Below are positions 63,110 to 64,000 of a stretch of DNA of 64,000 nt, one piece after another. The notes beneath the pieces were generated by a model. The model was given only the letters and a program-made list of their open reading frames with translations, made no database searches and had not been told where the DNA came from. Both the position numbers and the translations under genes were made by a program. Within the stretch, counting starts at the first letter, position 1, and every line of letters starts with the position of its first letter. Origin of the DNA: Ctena decussata (Eukaryota; Mollusca; Bivalvia; Lucinida; Lucinidae). Location: positions 10,307,001 through 10,371,000 of the forward strand of contig OZ022502.1 of NCBI GenBank assembly GCA_963989385.1, written 5' to 3'.

Positions 63110-63530
63110 CTCCAAAACACATATTAGTAATATATTGTCGTTCTTTTATCACGCCTACCAATCGCTCTCATGCGAAACCGCGGTTCAGAACGCCAATCCA
63201 TGAGAGGAGTTCCCGGTTTTGCAGGAGAGGAGCCGAAATCGTAAACAAATTTGACATCGGCACAAGGTTTGAGGTATTTTTTTTCTCTGAAAACTATTTA
63301 TGCAAAATATAAGAATGCTATTTTGTCACATATAGATTGTTTCTTCCGCACATGAAAGGATTAGGCACATGGTCATGCATTATTCCAGATATGCATTTAG
63401 TACGGCGGAGCATGTATTCAAGGTCAGTCTCGGCGATATATACATGTAGGGAAAAGTCGCATTTTCTTGCTTGATTTTGAGTCTCTGACCTTGGCAGTCG
63501 CAAAGAAGTGAACAGAGCTACTGTATACGT
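63110..63530 (+). promoter_or_regulatory. CpG-containing, promoter-like unique region
   Basis: CG dinucleotides are clustered (gcgaaaccgcggttcagaac, gccgaaatcg, catcgg, ggcggag, ctcggcgata), and no repeat family of the window occurs here. It precedes the plus-strand frame at 63508. It could be a promoter for that frame or, on the minus strand, upstream sequence of the TMTC gene. Confidence 0.25.
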
Positions 63531-63741
63531 GAATCCAAACGTTGGAATTAAGTTTTCCGTGATGGACAGTTTAGAATTTAGAAAATATACGCAAAACCTT
63601 GGCATCGTCAGCCCGGTTCCGCATGAGATAATAGAAAATATAAGGAATTTTTATCAAACACAAAAACAGCTCTTGAACAATAATTGGATCAAAACTAACA
63701 TGACTTTTGTGATATATCATTATTTTATACATTGCAGATGA
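63508..63741 (+). CDS. Hypothetical ORF, partly inside a fold-back
   Basis: The 77-residue frame has a second Met giving MDSLEFRKYTQNLGIV. It has no recognised domain. The 3' two thirds lie in the left arm of the inverted repeat 63595-64000, and the opposite strand is also open there. An acceptor-like 'ttatacattgcag' follows at about 63726-63738. Real first exon or chance ORF cannot be decided. Confidence 0.18.
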   Translation: MNRATVYVNPNVGIKFSVMDSLEFRKYTQNLGIVSPVPHEIIENIRNFYQTQKQLLNNNWIKTNMTFVIYHYFIHCR

Positions 63742-64000
63742 CTTTCTGGCTGTTTTTATTCCCCGTTTGTCTGTTTCTGAGGCATGCAAGAGGGTTTGAA
63801 AGAGGGTTTGCAAAAGGCCTTAAAAGACAAACGGGGAATAAAAATAGACAGAAAGTCATCTGCAAAGTATAAAATAACGATTTATCACAGAGTTCATATT
63901 AGATTTGATCCAATTATTGTTCAGAAGCTGTTTTTGTGTTTGATAAAAATTCGTTATATATTCTATTATCTCATGCGGAACCGGGCAGACGATGCCAAGT
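63595..64000. repeat. Large diverged inverted repeat (fold-back), running off the window
   Basis: The left arm 'ccttggcatcgtcagcccgg' ... 'gactttctggctg' pairs with the right arm 'gacagaaagtcatctgcaa' ... 'ggcagacgatgccaag' ending at base 64000. Arms are about 185 bp with scattered mismatches. Within the loop, 'ttccccgtttgtct' pairs with 'agacaaacggggaa' to extend the stem. Confidence 0.85.

Noticed and set aside
63508..63741. Similarity of MDSLEFRK to the N-terminus of aromatic amino acid decarboxylases
   Set aside because: Only the first eight residues resemble them. The rest does not, and most of it lies in an inverted repeat.

Overview
The window is metazoan nuclear DNA with a strong bivalve-mollusc character, most likely a heterodont clam. 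It is AT-rich and intron-dominated. It is saturated with ~145-156 bp tandem core units ending in GACGG/GACAGA microsatellites, with short palindromic MITEs, tRNA-headed SINE pieces and simple repeats. There is no operon-like or prokaryotic organisation. The species call is inference from repeat style only; no species-diagnostic gene is present.

One gene is recognised with confidence: a TMTC1-like gene (transmembrane O-mannosyltransferase targeting cadherins) on the minus strand. Six exons (59756-59829, 56688-56861, 56245-56317, 54421-54524, 37265-37457, 35216-35346) have canonical AG/GT borders, and their codon phases chain exactly into 249 continuous codons. These cover the middle of the membrane half and the DUF1736 region. 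The 5' exons lie beyond 59.8 kb. The C-terminal TPR exons were not found in the remaining 35 kb. The 17-kb intron between the fourth and fifth exons holds a decayed mariner transposase, a 2,071-bp tandem duplication and many MITEs.

Weaker gene evidence: a possible second minus-strand gene (exon-1-like ORF with inverted CCAAT boxes at 21.2-21.4 kb, and two mutually similar charged exons at 19.65 and 14.69 kb), a CpG- and CRE-containing promoter-like region at 30.25-31.3 kb, another at 55.16-55.3 kb inside TMTC, and a third at 63.1-63.6 kb.

Layout: 0.8-5.4 kb, nested elements inside a 1.8-kb tandem duplication that carries a snap-backed LINE 3' end; 5.4-13.4 kb, several core-unit arrays; 13.4-21.2 kb, MITE-dense DNA plus the charged exons; 21.9-28.2 kb, three arrays; 28-31.5 kb, MITEs and a promoter-like island; 31.6-34.9 kb, arrays; 35-60 kb, TMTC exons among MITEs, SINEs and duplications; 60-62.3 kb, a CA tract in inverted repeats and a 25-bp minisatellite; 63.6-64 kb, a large diverged fold-back running off the edge.

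Most unusual features: (1) the array elements share a 5' ACAAGA plus stem-loop and a 3' hairpin followed by GAGCTAA, and the stems differ in sequence yet stay self-complementary, resembling Helentron/pearl-type non-autonomous elements; (2) several MITE families with different terminal repeats carry the same internal AAACAGTG-type palindrome.
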